Origin: Syntrophaceae bacterium
GTDB taxonomy: Bacteria > Desulfobacterota > Syntrophia > Syntrophales > Smithellaceae
Direction: 5' to 3'
NCBI GenBank assembly: GCA_018436925.1
Contig: JAHDKI010000013.1
Span: 1-53,534, forward strand
Length of the DNA stretch: 53,534 nucleotides
Positions 52,361 to 53,534 of the stretch are shown one piece after another. Every line of letters starts with the position of its first letter. Positions within the stretch are counted from its first letter, which is position 1. A program made the position numbers and the translations under genes. Under the pieces are notes generated by a model. The model searched no databases and was not told the DNA's origin. It worked only from the letters and a program-made list of their open reading frames with translations.

Positions 52361-53299
52361 TCATTCCAGTCGGTCTCCTTCCTGGACAGGATATCCGCGC
52401 AGGAAATCGGCGGCGGGCATTCTTTTTTTTCCTTCAAGCTGGATGTCTGTAAGCAACACGGCTGCGTCGGCTCCGGCCACGGCAATGCCTTCCCGGTTCG
52501 CCGCAAGGACTGTACCCGGTTCGGCGGCCGGGGGGGCGGGCTGGAAAAGCGCGCGATAAATTTTAAGCGTTTTTCCGTCAAGTCGGGTCCAGGCCGCCGG
52601 CGCGGGGCTCAAACCGCGAATCAGGTTGACGATGTCGGATGCGGGCGCGTTCCAGACGATCCGGCTCGTCTCGCGCGTGAGCCTCGGTGCGAAGGTGACA
52701 AGCGCGGGATCTTGTGAAATCCGTTTGGCGCGGCCGGCGACGACCTCGTCGATCGTTTGAATCAGAAGCTCGGCTCCAAGACGGGCCAGACGGTCGTGCA
52801 GCTCGCCGTATGTTTCGTCCGGACCGACGGGGGTTTCCTGCTGCATCAGAATGTCGCCGGAATCCATGCCTTCGTCCATCAGCATGATCGTCACGCCGGT
52901 CAGCTGGTCGCCGCGAATGAGCGTCCAGTTGAGCGGCGCCGCCCCCCGGTAGCGGGGCAGCACAGAGGGATGGATGTTGAGACAGCCTAAAGAAGGAAGA
53001 TCAATGATGGTTTTCGGCAGGATCTGGCCGAATGCCGCCACGACGATCAGGTCCGGTTCCATCGGCCCAAGCGTATCCAGGAATTCCGGGTCTTTCACTT
53101 TTTGCGGTTGCAAGACCGGCAGGCCAAGCTTTTGCGCCAGATGTTTCACCGGCGGCGCGATCTCCTTTTGCCCCCGGCCTGAAGGGCGGTCCGGCTGCGT
53201 GATCACGGCTATGACGGGCATGGCATGGTTGTGCAGCGCCTCCAGCGCCGGCAGCGCGAAGGCGGGCGTTCCCATGAAAACGACTTTCGGTTTATCCAT
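52361..53299 (-). CDS. fmt: Methionyl-tRNA formyltransferase
   Basis: Formylates initiator Met-tRNA. 312 residues: VVFMGTPAFALPALEAL at the start, ITQPDRPSGRG, the formate site LNIHPSVLPRYRGAAPLNW, MDEGMDSGDIL. ATG 53299 preferred, because AAGG lies about 9 bases before it; ATG 53308 is an alternative just three codons upstream. def is not between it and rsmB. Confidence 0.94.
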   Translation of the reverse strand: MDKPKVVFMGTPAFALPALEALHNHAMPVIAVITQPDRPSGRGQKEIAPPVKHLAQKLGLPVLQPQKVKDPEFLDTLGPMEPDLIVVAAFGQILPKTIIDLPSLGCLNIHPSVLPRYRGAAPLNWTLIRGDQLTGVTIMLMDEGMDSGDILMQQETPVGPDETYGELHDRLARLGAELLIQTIDEVVAGRAKRISQDPALVTFAPRLTRETSRIVWNAPASDIVNLIRGLSPAPAAWTRLDGKTLKIYRALFQPAPPAAEPGTVLAANREGIAVAGADAAVLLTDIQLEGKKRMPAADFLRGYPVQEGDRLE

Positions 53300-53460
53300 G
53301 GATTTCATCCTTGCTTTGTTTGTGTTTGTATATGGAAATGTTCAGGCGGTGTCAAGGATGAGCCTTGACCGGCGGTTTTCCCATAATTTTAGGTGTTAGT
53401 AGCAAATAGAAAAGTCCTATTTTGTAGCACATGATATGTCCGCTTTTAACGATGTTCAAA

Positions 53461-53497
53461 GAAAGGGGCTGAAGGGTGTAGCCCGGAAGCCCCTTTC
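53461..53497 (-). terminator. Possible terminator of the gene right of the window
   Basis: GAAAGGGGCT (53461-53470) pairs with AGCCCCTTTC (53488-53497), 10-bp stem, 17-base loop; on the minus strand the stem ends in a weak TTTCTTT. A TAA on the minus strand (complement of 53521-53523, after AAGGCAGCG = Lys-Ala-Ala) may be the stop of a gene lying mostly outside the window. Confidence 0.35.
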
Positions 53498-53534
53498 CTT
53501 CGGTTTTGGCCGCGGCGGACTTACGCTGCCTTGT

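Overview
The window reads as a contiguous piece of a GC-rich, Gram-negative, probably anaerobic bacterial chromosome. The best guess is Desulfobacterota (old Deltaproteobacteria), near Syntrophales/Smithella/Syntrophus. This is inferred from gene content and order: lpxC for lipid A, a proton-type membrane pyrophosphatase, a methylenetetrahydrofolate reductase fused to a MetV-like C-terminal domain, the DUF4390-NtrY-NtrX set, and the series ispE/tRNA-Gln/prs/rplY/pth plus rpsF/rpsR/DUF2232/rplI/dnaB, which resembles Geobacter. No 16S rRNA is present, so the taxonomy is inference only.

Left part (1-18 kb). The window opens inside an IS3-family element whose right end abuts a dispersed repeat; a second copy of that repeat lies at about 13.1-13.3 kb. 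Next come rpoH (minus), then divergently a diadenylate cyclase of DacZ-like architecture directly followed by clpB. A housekeeping block follows: a DUF1844 gene, ispE, tRNA-Gln, prs, rplY, pth and hppA. Behind the hppA terminator sits an AT-rich insertion: the orphan C-terminal tip of an RHS protein with a small multi-TM protein that looks like its immunity partner. An outer-membrane beta-barrel gene and the minus-strand cluster rpsF-rpsR-DUF2232-rplI-dnaB follow.

Middle part (18-37 kb). This holds a zinc-dependent phospholipase C/P1-nuclease-like protein, a class II aldolase, tRNA-Arg, a MetF-MetV fusion, a LysM amidase, a coiled-coil envelope protein with a glutaredoxin/DUF4124 protein, a site-2 protease with CBS domains, and a complete glycerol ABC importer (glpS-T-P-Q-U-V) followed by glycerol kinase. 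A cupin and a YjbQ family protein close this part.

Right part (37-53.5 kb). yebC-ruvC-ruvA-ruvB-queH are followed by lpxC, which has a near-perfect sigma-54 (-24/-12) promoter. DUF4390, ntrY and ntrX come next, so an envelope gene with a sigma-54 promoter lies just upstream of a sigma-54 activator. On the minus strand lie a helical-repeat small protein, dnaJ, a DUF3568 lipoprotein and an UPF0104-type flippase, then purC, an MBL-fold hydrolase, rsmB and fmt. No CRISPR array, prophage or rRNA operon was seen.

The observations I rate highest are the DacZ-clpB operon next to rpoH, the RHS-tip toxin/immunity candidate, the sigma-54 promoter of lpxC near ntrYX, and the glp ABC operon with its upstream repeats.
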